A stretch of DNA of 64,000 bases from Zanthoxylum bungeanum. Its lineage: Eukaryota > Streptophyta > Magnoliopsida > Sapindales > Rutaceae. The stretch lies in the NCBI GenBank assembly GCA_019454045.1, contig SKCR01029070.1, forward strand, positions 1 to 64,000. The letters are read 5' to 3'. This document shows, one piece after another, positions 1 through 12,512 of the stretch. Within the stretch, counting starts at the first letter, position 1, and each line of letters opens with the position of its first letter. The notes under the pieces were generated by a model. The model ran no database searches, had not been told where the DNA came from, and was given only the letters and a program-made list of their open reading frames with translations. A program made the position numbers and the translations under genes.

Positions 1-1908
1 GTCGCCTGAGCTACCATTTTCCTTTAGGGATAAGCATTAAACAGTGCAAAACTTATTTTGAATAAGGTTCCATAAAAATCTGTTTGACAGACTTCATATT
101 AGATATGAATAGGAAATAAACTGGGTTTCTCATTCCTGAAGATTTGGGAATGCTGGGCATATGTTTGGATGATACCAAACTAGAACCCAAATCGGAAAAG
201 TGCCTAATTTGTGGGTTATCCTAGGGACCAAAGTATAGTACTTATACAACTCACTAGAGAACAATGTAATTGGCTCGCCTGCGGGTTTTCCAAAGAGGAA
301 TACCTATATGCAGTGGTAAGTGGGAGGAAAGTAAAACTCGATGAAAATCGTAGTAATACTGTTCCAGGCACCGAGTCCTAATGGAACACAAACATTTCAT
401 CAAGGATAAAACTGTACCACAATCTTCGAATACACAAGAACCGCGTAAGTCGGAGAGAGTCAGAAAACAACCTGGGAGGTCTGGGTTTCTGATCTCACCT
501 CATGTAGATGTCAATCTTATTGAGGAAGACAAACCGACTACGTATGAGGAAGTGATACAAGGTATCGACTCCCTATTATGGCAAATTGCCATGATGTGTG
601 AAATGGATTCCATGTATACCAACCAAGTTTTGACACTGGTTGTTATACCGAAAGGCATTGTGCCTATTGGTACTACATGAGTCTTCAAGGAAGATATACA
701 TGGATGGCAACATACCAACGTACAAAGCTAGGCTTGTAGCGAAAATGTTTCGTTATCAATATTGTGTCGATTACAACGAAACCTTTTACTCGTTGCCATG
801 ATTAAATCCATTTGGATAATGCTTGCTAATGCTGCATGTTTCATTTATGAAATATGACAGCTGAACGTCAAAATCGCTTTCCTTAAACGGAAACCTTTTG
901 GAGGATGTTTACAACATCCTGAAAGTTTTGTCGTACCAAAACAAGCAAACAAGGTTTGCAAGTTAATTCAATCCATTTATGGATTGAAGCAAGCATTGCG
1001 TTCTTGGAACCAGCGTTTTGATATAATCATAATGGAATATGATTTAATTCAAAATGAAAATGATTCTTGTGTATATAAAGAGGTTAGTGGGAGCGCACTG
1101 ACAGTGATTGTCCTATATAATGATGACATATCATTTCTTGGAAATGACATTCCCATAATACAATCGGTGAAAGCTTGGCTTTCATGAAAATTCTCCGTTG
1201 AATACTTTGGAGAGACAACCATTATTCTAGGAATAAGGATCTGCTGGGATAGATCTAAAAGTTATTGGCACTCTCCGAGAACTCGTACATTGAAATAAAT
1301 TTACGCGACCTGGTGTCTCATATTCTTTGAGCATATGGAGTCACAATCAGGCCAATCCAAGTGTAATCACTGGATTGGTGTTAAGAACATCCTTAGTATC
1401 TTATATGAACTAAGGATGCTTTCTTAAACTATGGAGAATGAGAACTTGAAGTGACTGGGTTCACAGTTGCAAGTTTCCTAACCGAAAAAAACGATTATAA
1501 GTCGTAATAAAGGTACTATATAGTTTGAATAACGGAACGTGAGCTGGAAATCTTCCAAGCAAGATTCTGTTGCCGAATAAACAACAAAATCGAAATATTG
1601 CTGCAGTTGAGGAAGCAATAGAAGCGATTTGGATCTATAATAATCATAATCAGATTAGGTGTAGTTCTGTTAGCAGCTGAGCTAGGTTACAACACAAGCT
1701 AAAGAATTAATGGTCTCATCAACGATCCAAGTATATACTTCAACTATTCATCTGATTCGTTCGGATCATACATCATGGCGATCTGATGATCGAATAAATC
1801 GCATCAGATGATAACTTTGCAAATCCGCTGACGAAAGCAGTTTCTCAGCAGAAGTTTGAGCGACCCGTACATAGTTCAAGTGTAGGATACTTGAGTGATT
1901 GGCTATAG
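1..1908 (+). pseudogene. Ty1/copia pol remnant (family B): integrase C-terminus, reverse transcriptase, RNase H
   Basis: Decayed C-terminal two thirds of a copia polyprotein, entering from the left edge. In several frames one can read an integrase C-terminal stretch (about 150-360, LEPKSEKC...SGRKVKLDE), the linker before RT (381-680, RKSERVRKQP...GFLI), RT with GLKQALRSWNQRFD and its catalytic palm (984-1187), and the RNase H tail (about 1620-1908, ending NPLTKAVSQQKFERP...YLSDWL then TAG). The palm motif is YNDD rather than the usual YVDD. Many stops and frame changes separate the blocks, so no product is expected. The order integrase before RT is the Ty1/copia order. The polypurine tract and LTR follow at once, so this is the 3' end of a real insertion whose 5' half lies left of the window. 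Confidence 0.9.
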
Positions 1909-1910
1909 GC

Positions 1911-1922
1911 CAAGTTGGAGAT
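1911..1922 (+). promoter_or_regulatory. Polypurine tract of copia element B
   Basis: CAAGTTGGAGAT directly precedes the TG of the 3' LTR and follows the pol stop codon by two bases. It is the normal place and form of a copia plus-strand primer (family consensus close to AAGTGGGAGATT). One G-to-T change interrupts the purine run. Confidence 0.8.
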
Positions 1923-2949
1923 TGTTGGACAATTATGACCCATAGCATCACTATTTGTACAGAACATGATGTTGTTGTACAAATTAACTATGTGACAAAG
2001 AAATTGCTCTTTTATCATTTGTAATTGGATTACCGGGATATATAAATGATAAAAGTCCATATGATTAGTTCTGATTAATAAGATATGAGACAATATTAAT
2101 CCACTAAGGTTTAATCATAAAATATCCCTAGTCGTAGTATTATCGAGATCGGACATCGATAATGCGGAATAGACTAGTATTGCACTTGTGCGCGTTGTGG
2201 GAGCATAACGGCATAGTTCTCATATATTTAAGTATTGGATACTTATGCAAGTGTGATAGGAGGTTGTGTTTACCGATGGTACGGAAACAGCTTCGCTCTG
2301 GATAGACCCCTCGGAATTCCATTGGTAGTATGACTATATGTCTTTGGAAGTCTGAATCAGGGTAGGTGTATTTGGTCTTAACCCGAGACTTGCATCGCTA
2401 GTACTTGCGACAATCAATATACTTTGGTTTTGGTCATCCAGGGCTTTAACAGTTTCTGTGTACGCCTCTTCTGGGTATATTGAGAATCGTAGTGTATTGG
2501 GTGTGATGTCAAGATGGAAGTATCACTTCAGTCATATGGAGATGATGGTCACGTAGGATAAGGAGCTGGTACTCTTGTATACTGCAGCTATCGGGATAAT
2601 ATGACTAGGTCATGTTTATCCGATTATAAAGACTAGTTACTAGAGATCCGATATGTGCTTCATACGGGGCTGACACAATTCCAGCCCCAGGCCTAGCATC
2701 TGACATCCGATACTGGATCGCAATACGCAATACTGCTTATACTACGCCTGATACATATTACATATTCCTTTAAGAATATTTCTGGAGAATTGGGTAGGCA
2801 GGGTGCTTTGCTAGAAGCCAACCTTGTCTTGTAAATCGGTAAAACGTAGTACTAGGTACGTACGTGTTCGGATAGTCCGATGACCGGATTTACTGCCAAC
2901 ATATCCAGGGATCTCATTGGTCGCTTCCCAAAGATTCACCGACGACGTA

Positions 2950-3300
2950 TGACTCGAACATAATTAATCTGGGATTAATTAGTAGAGAGAGAAAATTAAT
3001 CTAGGATTAATTACAGAGATATTTTATCTGGGATAAAATACTAATTAAAAGAGAGAGAATGATTAATTTGGAATTAATCGATAAAATAATATATTCGATA
3101 TATTATACGAAATTAGATTTCGACACGGAATTAAAATTGGATTTTAATTCGGGCAAACAAGTTAATTTAGAATTAATTCGTTAGCGACGTGAATAATAAT
3201 TTTGCTAGGCATAATTATTTAATTAAATTTGATTTAATTACGTCGCAATGGAAAATTCGTTAATTCGGAATTAGCGAACCCGAGCCCGGGATGTGTTGCG
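2950..3300 (+). repeat. String of about ten consecutive short palindromes in LTR B
   Basis: Consecutive inverted repeats with arms of 6-9 bases and loops of 3-5 bases run one after another, for example ATTAAT-CTGGG-ATTAAT, ATTTTAT-CTGGG-ATAAAAT, CGAAAT-TAG-ATTTCG and AATATAT-TCG-ATATATT. The same series is present in the inverted LTR (about 4385-4710) and in the solo LTR (about 13545-13860). It would fold as a row of small hairpins in RNA or single-stranded DNA. Confidence 0.8.
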
Positions 3301-3671
3301 GGCCCACTCGGATTTTGAATTAAGTGGGGCCCACAAGTCACATCATAACTCACATAACTAGTCAACTTTGTCACTTTAAGTTGATGGAAGTTGTTGGTAA
3401 GGTGATTGAGTGTTAAACACACAAGTGTGAAGGATTGAATGACATATACCATTTTATTAATTTTGGTATATCAATTTTTTACTTGATTTTAGAAATCAAC
3501 ACACAACACACTTCCTCTTCTCCTCTCTCCCTCACTCGGCATTGTGCCATTTCTTTCTCTCAAATTCTCTCCTTGGCCGAGAGTTAAAAGAAGCAAATGG
3601 AAGATTTGTTGCAAATTTTTCATGGTGCTAGCACATCCAATGAGTCATTCAAAGGTGATAGGGAAACCCAT

Positions 3672-3676
3672 ATATG
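3672..3676. repeat. Target-site duplication ATATG, left copy
   Basis: ATATG lies immediately left of TGTTGG and is repeated at 5755-5759 immediately right of CCAACA. Five bases is the usual duplication length for LTR-retrotransposon integrase. Confidence 0.9.
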
Positions 3677-5754
3677 TGTTGGTTATTATCTAGGTCCCAA
3701 GATCAAATAAGACATGAAATACATGTGTGAATACATCAACGAAGGTAGCGGAATACTCACATCGATCGGTTGAGTCGATTTGGAGACGAATGAAGCCACA
3801 AAAAGCTCACTGTTTTGGCGCCCACTGCAGCAGTTCACTGCCTTCCTTTTTCAGATTTTGAGCTGTGAAACGGAGCTCCAAGCCTCGTCCGACGGATCCC
3901 GGCTCATGGGTGAACCTCCCTACCACCTTCGCAAGTCTCGTAGTGTGCTAGCACTTGCGGTTTTTGCCACAAAAACCCAACTCTTACTTCCCTTATTCAC
4001 GCCATTTTTGGCTTCAAAAACCAGTCCACTTTTCAGTTTTGGGCGTGAGCTATTGAGAGAGAAATGGAGAGATGAAAGTGTGTAAAGTTAATTTGATTTG
4101 CATTTGAAGTATATCTTATATACTTGTGTGAAAATGTACTTTAATTTCATTTGCATTTACCTTTAATTTGAATTTCAAAAGTCAAACAAAAAGGTAAACA
4201 CTATGCACATCAATTACACATCTAGTCCATCACTATTCACATCACCTTTATTAAAGTGACATGTTGTCAAGTCACATCACTCAAAGTGACAAGTGATTTG
4301 ACGCTTGATGTGACTAATGATTTGACGCTTGATACGACGTGCGACGCCGCACTCGAATTCGAAATACGAATGCGCTCGCAATCACACTCGGGCTCGGGTT
4401 CGTTAATTCCAAATTAACGATTTTTCCGTCGCGTCGTAATTAAATGATTACGCCTAGCGAATTCACTATTCACGTCGCTAACGAATTAATTCTAAATTAA
4501 TTCGTTCGCCCGAATTAAAATCTAATTTTAATTCCGCGTCGAAATCTAATTTCGTTTAATATATCGAATATATTAATTTACCGATTAATTCCAAATTAAT
4601 CGTTATCTCTCTCTAGACGATATTTTATCATAGATAAAATATCTCCGTAATTAATCCTAGATTAATTTTCTCTCTCTCTATATAATCCCAGATTATTTAA
4701 GAGTGCGAGTTATGCGTCATCGGTGGATTATCGGGAAGCGACCCATGAGATCCCCGGATATATTGGCAGTAAATACGGTCATCGGAGTATCCGAATCACG
4801 TATGTACCAAGTACTATGTTTTACCGATTTATGAGACAAGGTCGACTCCTAGCAAAGCACCAAGTCTACCCAATTCTCCGGACATATCCATTTAAGAATA
4901 TTAAGATGTATCAAGCGTAGTATACCATTGTATTGTGTATATCGGCCCAGTATCAGATAGTCACGTGCTAGGGCTGGGGCTGGATAAGTGTCTGCCCCGT
5001 CCGAAACACATATCGGATGTCTGGTAACATAGTCTCTATAATCGGATATTCATGACCTGGTCACAATATCCCGATTGGATGCGCATCACTCAAGAGCACT
5101 AGTACCGTATCCTGCGTGACATCATCTCCACTATGACTGAAGTGATACTTCCGTCTTGACACCACACCCAATACACTACGACTCTCTGATAAACCCAGAA
5201 GTGGTGTACGCAGAACCGGTTAAAGCCTTGTACCACCAAGACCAAAGTCTATCGATTATCGTAAGTATTAGCGATGTAAGTCTCAGGTTAAGACTATACA
5301 CACCTACCTTGATTTCGGCCTCCCATAGACACATAGTCATAATACCAATGGGATTCCGAGGGGTCTATCCAGAGCGAAGCTGTTTCCCGTACCATCGGTA
5401 AAACACGACCTCCTATCGCACTTGAATAAGTATCCGATACTTATATATATGAGAACTATGCCGTCGTGCCCTCACAACGCACACAAGTGCAATACTAGCC
5501 TATTCCGCATTATCGATGTCCAGTCTCGATAATACTCCGGCTAGGGATATTTAATGATTAATCCTTCGGGGACTGATACTGTCTCATATCATTCTCAATC
5601 CAGGAACTAATCATAGGGACCTCTCTTCATTTATATATCTATGGTGATCTAATCACAAATGATGAGAGTGCAATTTCCTTGTCTCATAGTTAATTTGCTA
5701 CAACAACACAATGATCTGTGCAAATAGTGACGCTATGGGTCATTTTGTCCAACA
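3677..5754 (-). mobile_element. Solo LTR of family B inserted in reverse inside another B LTR
   Basis: The reverse complement starts TGTTGGACAAAATGACCC and ends CCAACA, about 2.08 kb, with the same internal landmarks as the other two B LTRs. It is bracketed by the perfect 5-bp repeat ATATG (3672-3676 and 5755-5759). Removing it rejoins the flanking plus-strand B LTR. No internal domain is attached, so it is a solo LTR left by LTR-LTR recombination. Together with 1923-3676 it forms a long inverted repeat. Confidence 0.92.
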
Positions 5755-5759
5755 ATATG
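5755..5759. repeat. Target-site duplication ATATG, right copy
   Basis: Matches 3672-3676 exactly and lies directly after the terminal CA of the nested solo LTR. Confidence 0.9.
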
Positions 5760-5965
5760 AGCATGGAATCAACATTCAAAGCTTGGAGCTTGAAGATCAA
5801 CACAAGGAGCACAAAAGGAGGCTTGGCCGAATCATCCATGAAGAAATTTTTGTGTTCTTCGCATCACAAAAACCGATCAAAGTGAGTATTTCCGCTACTT
5901 TACTTTGTTGTATTCGCATAATTCATTGCTTAATATGATCTTGGTTTGACCTAGAAAACCCAACA

Positions 5966-8278
5966 CTTATTCGATCTAATTACGATTAGACATCTGATTA
6001 TGATTAGATCGAAACTAAATCTGGTTTAGTGATACGTGTATATTAGACAAAGACCCTAGGATTTACAATGTAGTGCGCAGTTACAACATAGTTTGTAATT
6101 GACATTGGGAAGTTCATTATAAGATGTATGTCCTTAAATAAAGTTCCTGGTAAAGATTTACTAACACGGGTCGGTTAGTAAAATCTGATGAGACCAGTAC
6201 ATGTCGTATATCGTGACTTGGTCCGATGGTTTATCCCAATGAACCATGAGTATCGGGAGACTCGTATAGACATGTAGGTGTTTATTTGATAAACACTGAA
6301 TGACTCATTGAAGATTTCATAATAGATAGTACACCAACGTCAATAGGAATCTTCACGAGTTGAGCGAGCATAGTGGTCATTTGACTTGAGATACCACAGT
6401 GGGATATATGAGTTATCCTCCACACTTTGATGTAGTCACGTCACCGATCTATTCATGATCAGACCTTTACCTGTTCGTTGGGTGTGGACTGATGCTCATG
6501 ATATCCAGTACGTATAAAGATAGGATCCGTCAGTCATGTGTACATGGCATAGTCATCCTCACGTGTTTACGATCTAGTAAATCCATGGTCGTGGTATAAC
6601 ATCGGAAATCAGTTCTGAGTGTTATATAGAGATCGTAAATTGAAAGTCGACTATATTATACCGAACGGGTTTGACATTTTCATCTATACCCCAGGTATAA
6701 TATGGATAGCCTGTGACGGAGAGATTATACGTATGCAATGACCTTGGCTTGCATAGTTTAGCGAGATTATCCGTGGTCGTCATAATACACGAGTGGGTGG
6801 ATTATGGACACGAAATTGGATTTCGTGACAGATAAACCTAAACTTAGAGAGTCCCACAATATGAAGTGTACTCGTTGAGCACTTGGGCAACACGATATGA
6901 ATAATACAGATGATTCGTTATACTTCACCGGATTAAGTGAGTTAATTCGGATCGTTTAATCGTTAAACGACAACACATACATTAAGGGATTTTGGTCAAT
7001 CCTAATTATTGTGTATTTATTTTTGATACATAATACGATTAGATACACATTAATTATTCGTCAAATGAGATTTTGACACATGCCATAAATATATGTATTT
7101 GTTATTAATGTAAATAAAAATACATATATGGACGTTATTTAATTATTTAGCTATTTAATTGTTAAATAATTAAATAATTAAAATAAATATCTTATCCATT
7201 TGTCATAATTAGTATGATAAATGGTGATATATAATTGGAACACATGACATGACTTTATTAAAGTAAATGTGTGAAAATTTGATTTGTCACCAAAATGTTT
7301 ACTTTAATTAATTATTTTTTTATTGGCCAAATTACCTAACTACCCTTGTAAAAGTCGGTTATAAGGAATTTAAAAGTGAAAAATGTTTTCATCTTCATCA
7401 CTTTAATACCTTAGCCGAGAACCTCAAATAAAAAACATGAAAAATGGGTTTCATGGATGCTTGATGATTCAAGCACAAAAGTGAAGAAAACAATTCAAGA
7501 ATAGCTTAAGGAACTTTGGAGTTTTGGTTGTGGTGGATGAATTGGAAGACAATGAAGAATGTGTGAAGTATTTTGGATGTAATTAGTGTAATTAGTATCT
7601 AATTTTATCATTTGATTCTATGTTGCCATTCTAGAGTATTATGACCACTCTTTTAACACCTAGAATTGTTCTTGGATTGTTCATATGTGGTGACTTGATT
7701 TGGTGTTGAGATTAATTTGATTAATGTTGAAAAATTGGATTTAAAGCATGATAAATTGGTAATTTCGTTTTCTGTTTCAGACCTGGAATGGATCTGATTT
7801 TTTTGATGAAAAATATGTTTTATGGATATTTTGGATGTGTTTTGAGAGTTGGAACAATTGCCGGAAAGTATTTCGGAGTTGAAATAAGCGAAAACGGTGA
7901 AAAACGACATTACCAGGTGACTTTTGAGCCAACCAGGTGACGACTGTCCAAAAAGTGAATTTGTCACTGTTCGGACAGCCTATGAACTGCCCTAACACTA
8001 TTGGGGCGGACCTGGGCATTCTCCAAAAGTGTTGGGTGGTCGGTTCGGTCAAAAACGCGTTTTGTGTCATTTTACGGAAAAACATTTTCGTAAAAGTTTC
8101 TCGAAGTTTCTTAACTATTTATATCGCTATTTGATATCGAATAAATATGTTTAGGTGAAATATGAATAAATTATTCATATTAGATATTGAATAATTTATT
8201 CAGTAATTTAAAAAGTTTTAAAATTACGATTTCGCCCGAATCACGCTTTCGCTGCTCCCTTCGCCTGAAACTCCAACA
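5966..8278 (+). mobile_element. 5' LTR of element A (plus strand), 5' end truncated
   Basis: Collinear with the downstream A LTR at 14607-17142, beginning at the position equal to about 14725 (CTTATTCGATCTAATTACG) and ending GAAACTCCAACA at 8278. The first ~120 bases are missing because element B inserted here. The LTR is followed by a methionine-tRNA primer site, which fixes its orientation. The antisense frames of about 100 codons at 7653-8085 recur in the other LTR with changed reading and are not considered genes. Confidence 0.88.
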
Positions 8279-8282
8279 AAAA

Positions 8283-8293
8283 TGGTATCAGAG
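8283..8293 (+). promoter_or_regulatory. Primer-binding site, initiator tRNA-Met, element A
   Basis: TGGTATCAGAG lies four bases after the LTR end. It is the standard plant copia PBS complementary to the 3' end of initiator tRNA-Met. The minus-strand copy of the family has the same site at 38034-38044. Confidence 0.9.
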
Positions 8294-8646
8294 TGGGTCT
8301 GATGCTTCCTCTATTACATTATTCATGCTTGATATTTGATATTTAATCCAATTTTAATGTTCACACATGCTTGTAATCTATATATATTTCTTGACTTTTC
8401 GGTTCTACGCTAATGGAAATGTAACGTAAATTTAATCGTTAAATTAAGTTATGTTTTCTATAGGTAGAACTGAATTGTTTAGAAAAAAATTTAGATTAAA
8501 ATTCTGCATTTGATGTAGAGTATAGCTTCCTGAGGAAAATTCCCGCTTAGAAATAAGGTTGTAAAGTGACGTGTATTAGATACATGTTTCTTGGTCCGTC
8601 TTGTCAGTACGGTTTATGGGTATCTTTCTATAACTGCATCTGAGAT

Positions 8647-8941
8647 CGTGCCAAAGCTGTGAGGGTGTAGGTTATGGGATTTTATCCATACCGGTTGTAT
8701 ATTGATACTGGACAAATTCAAGTGAAAGTGGAAATCCTGAACGTTCCAAAGCTGTCAGGACTACATCGGTAGCTTGAGTTTGTCATTGACAAGTGAAACC
8801 TTGATACGCCTCCTTGTGAACGTGCCAAAGCTGTCATAACGAGAAACGATCAGGACCAAAATCAGGAGTCACTGGTGAGTGATTGACAATGAATTGTCTA
8901 CCTAATGAATATACGTAGGCGAGATCGTGTCAAAGCTGTGA
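8647..8941 (+). repeat. Four spaced copies of a GTGCCAAAGCTGTSA motif near the A primer-binding site
   Basis: The core (C/T)G(T/C)CAAAGCTGT occurs at 8647-8663, 8741-8757, 8820-8835 and 8925-8941, separated by roughly 80-100 bases. Related complements occur in the minus-strand A element at about 37497, 37680 and 37775-37795 (CTCACAGC...GGCACGGTCTCG). The position just downstream of the PBS is where packaging or dimerisation signals of retroelements lie, but function is only a guess. Confidence 0.65.
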
Positions 8942-11900
8942 GTAGAAATATATTCATGGGATCCTACACTCACTATGGAATTCAATTTAATTATTGAATT
9001 CCCGTTCTCCGTTGGGGATTAAGGTATTACGTAAAGTAGTGGGAGACACTGCTGGGTTAAAAATCCATAACTTAAACAGTGTGTAATTTTATGGAAAATT
9101 CTGCTTCGTTTTCCTTTTATTCTATATTGATTATAGATTTATAATTTTAATCCACTGCATGCTTATTACTTGAATAGGTTTTCTGACTTTACTTATGGTT
9201 GCACATTTCTAGAATAGGTTTTAGAATGACAATTGACTTAGATATTGTTAGATTAGTTAAAACCATCAGGAACTGTTGTTCCAATTTTCTGAAAAATCAA
9301 GATGGTTTGTGACTTAGTTAATAAGTCACGATTAGGTAATCTAATAGGATATCTGTTTTTGGATATAGTTATCTAGTAAGAATAGTTTCTTGTGCAGTAA
9401 GAATTGACACGAACTAGTTCCTGTCTCGAGATTCTTGACTGGCATTAGGAAAACCCCATTAGTATTTGTTTATCTTATAATGACGTTTCTTGGCTTCAGT
9501 GACTTTTAGAAGTCACGTGTTTGACACAGTTTGCTAATCAATCATTTGCAATTGTTGCGAATAATTGAACTCAAATTACAAAGCTTAAGAAATGAGATAT
9601 GTGTATAGTTGCGTATAAAGATTATCAATTCTCACAATACGACAACTGTAGGTATTGGATACCAGATCTCCCGTCTAGTTAATTAAAATAATGTTTAATA
9701 ACTGTTTTGATATTTGATATCAGAACTTGTGACTATTGGATAGTTACTTGTTCTGTATAAACAGTTGTTACATATTTTAATAAGACTAGTAGTGTCATTA
9801 ATGAAAAAATAAACATTAAGAATATATTCGGTTGAATAAATAACTTAGAACAGTTCTTTATGAGTTTTTTTTTATCATATAAGCATTAGATGTTTGTTCC
9901 GTATGAAAAAGGATGGTCTGATACGAGTTCACACCACATATCCTTATCCATTTAATGAATATTGTATTCAGGATGTGATTAAATCTCATTTAACCAATGA
10001 TCGTCATTGGACCACAAGATTTATTAGACTAATACATTAGATGTATGTAGTTTAATGAATTATAAATTGCCTTGGATAGGTTTCTTTACTTTATAACTTA
10101 GTTTATGAATTGTCATGACTAGGTTACTAGTTTCATAAAGAATATATATTGAATATCTTGAATTGTTCGAGAACTTTCAATATGTTTCTAATGAAACGCA
10201 GATAGAATATTTTGAATGGTTCAAAGATATTCTATTTGAAGTGTTGAAAACTATAAAATTCATTGTGAATCTTTGAATTGTTCAAAGATGTTTTGATATG
10301 ATCAAACACATGAATTTAAGGCAATTAGTTCTAAAGTTATTTAATGAATATGATTCTTACTCAATATTAGACTTCCACGATTCCATTTTGATGGAATTGG
10401 TCAGTGGGAGTAATTGAATCTTATATGATTTGATTCATTAATATTGAGTGTTACCGAATTTGTTTCAATACTTTTGAGGTTATGCTCCAGCAACACTAAT
10501 TCATTTCTTTAATTCAGGTTTCATTAGTTTCTACAATTACATATATGATATATATAGTAGAAAATTCGAATCTTGAAAAGTTTGAGATTTGAAACTTTCT
10601 TTTGTATAATGGTTATATAATTGAAAGTACTTGCGCCTCGAAGGTACAAGTAAAGTTTATCATTTATTCTATTTAATAGAATATTGTATTCTATTTGATA
10701 GAATATATTTTCTACGATCCCTAGTAATAAAATTATTTTATTACTTGGTTTGTAACATTAAATGTTACTATTGTAGAAAAGACTTGACTTATTGAAGTCA
10801 AATGTGAGAATGATAAACTGTAATGAAATACGTAATTAATAAGATGAAAAGACCCTAAGACATCTTCCGTATAAGTTCAATAGAATGTCAGAATCATTTA
10901 CAAAGTATTTGATACTTAATGATTATGTTGTTTTCTTATTGAAGAAAATTATCCTATAACTTATAGTGAGAGCGATATTTGATATCGATTTCGGAAATTA
11001 CCATTGAACCATAGATCTAAAATTGTTCGTAGCTTACTACGATCAAGTTTTGAACTTGATTAAGCTTTCGTTATGAATAGTTCATAAAATGTGAAAATTA
11101 TTTGCACAGCAAAAACACAGTGAGTTTGATAAAGGTTTGACCTTTATAGTATGACAATGAGAAAGGTTATCCTCAGTAGTCTATTGTAGATTATGAGAAT
11201 ACCTGTCTCTAGTCGCACTAATTGAACAATTAAAGATCTGTTGGTTAATGTTGATATTAAACTGTGTATTTTGGCTAAAGAATGCAAAATGGTGTTCTTG
11301 AGTGATTTCTTCGAATGAGAGATCCGTCGTGATTTCTTTGTTTGAAGAGTTCATTCTAGAATGGCCCTAGAGTTTGTATTCTACTGAGATCACAGTTTGA
11401 TATACTGGCTTATGGAGCCTATTGTAGACTCAGATAAGCTTTCCGGAAATCTGTGTTCTCTAATTTTGATACAGTCAGATAGTCTGATTTTATCAAAGCA
11501 TAGAGAATACATGTATGATACTAGGGTTAGTGAGAGCGTACAAATTTCTTTCTAGTGTTATATATCTAACGACATCATCATTATTAAAGTAATAATGAGA
11601 TGTTTGTAAAGTAAAACGTTTACTAAAGTCTTCTTTTCTCCGTAAAAGCAGTGGGAGTAGTTTCTGATATATCTGATATAAAGTTTTATATATTATATAA
11701 AATAAGAGACTTGTGAGGAACTCCCATTAATCACGTATTAGATATGATCTAATAAAGGACACAGTAGGACTATCTGTATGACAGTTAGTATAAGTGTTTG
11801 ACAGTTAACGTCTTTTTTATATATATAGTATTAATCTTTCGTAAAGGATGATTCCTTTGTCGAAAGTGATGTTGATTAGAATGTCTAGTCAATGTTATGC

Positions 11901-12507
11901 ATCATAAGATGATGTCGTATTGAATACTTCATTATGTGCGATTAAAGATATCAATTTAATCGTAACTGTTACGAGTTATTTTGATATGCTACAGACCAAG
12001 CATGTGTCTTGAAACATGTTCTTTGTGATCTTTGAGATATTAAGAACAAATTTCTTATTCATGGAGAATTTAGTCTGCAACCATAAGGTCCGATTAGTTT
12101 TTGATCCTAATTATGATATTAGATGGTCTATGTCATATAAAGTCAGAAAAGATGCAGTGGGAGTGTCACCGTTGATTCTACTGAATCAGTAGAATCAGGT
12201 TCAACTTATAAAGTATTGACTTATGAAGTTGCATAGTGACCCTATAGATTAGAAGTTTGATATTAGTATTGTGCTTGCGGTTGTCTGCAATGTATTTTGG
12301 ATTTGATCTTTAAATACATAGACAACTTAGTAGCTATAGCACAAAACTGATATAGCGTCTAAGTCATATTGATGTAGAATTTGGATTATGCAGAATATGA
12401 ATAATGTAGGCTAAGGAAAACGGTTGCGTTTGTTGGACAAACTCGATTTGTTAAGTGTGCTTACTTATTGTTGCCTTCCTTTTTAGTGCAAGGTGAGCTC
12501 TTAAGGG

Positions 12508-12512
12508 CCATG
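12508..12512. repeat. Target-site duplication CCATG, left copy
   Basis: Directly precedes TGTTGG of the solo B LTR; identical to 14535-14539. Confidence 0.92.

Larger units (their letters stand above)
1923..5965 (+). mobile_element. 3' LTR of copia element B, split by a nested solo LTR
   Basis: The LTR starts TGTTGGAC after the polypurine tract and ends CCCAACA at 5965. It consists of 1923-3676 plus 5760-5965, about 1.96 kb once the insert is removed. The parts match the solo B LTR at 12513-14534 in order: hexanucleotide-rich start, the string of small palindromes, the GATTTGTTGCAAAT block, then the end. Sequence beyond 5965 continues as an internal part of LTR A, so element B landed inside an older A LTR. 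The partner 5' LTR and target duplication are left of the window. No gene lies in it; open frames here are short and lack family signals. Confidence 0.85.

Noticed and set aside
7653..8085. Antisense frames of 102-113 codons in the A LTRs (also 16490-16934)
   Set aside because: They overlap one another in different frames, run against the element and are LTR sequence shared by descent. No domain is visible.
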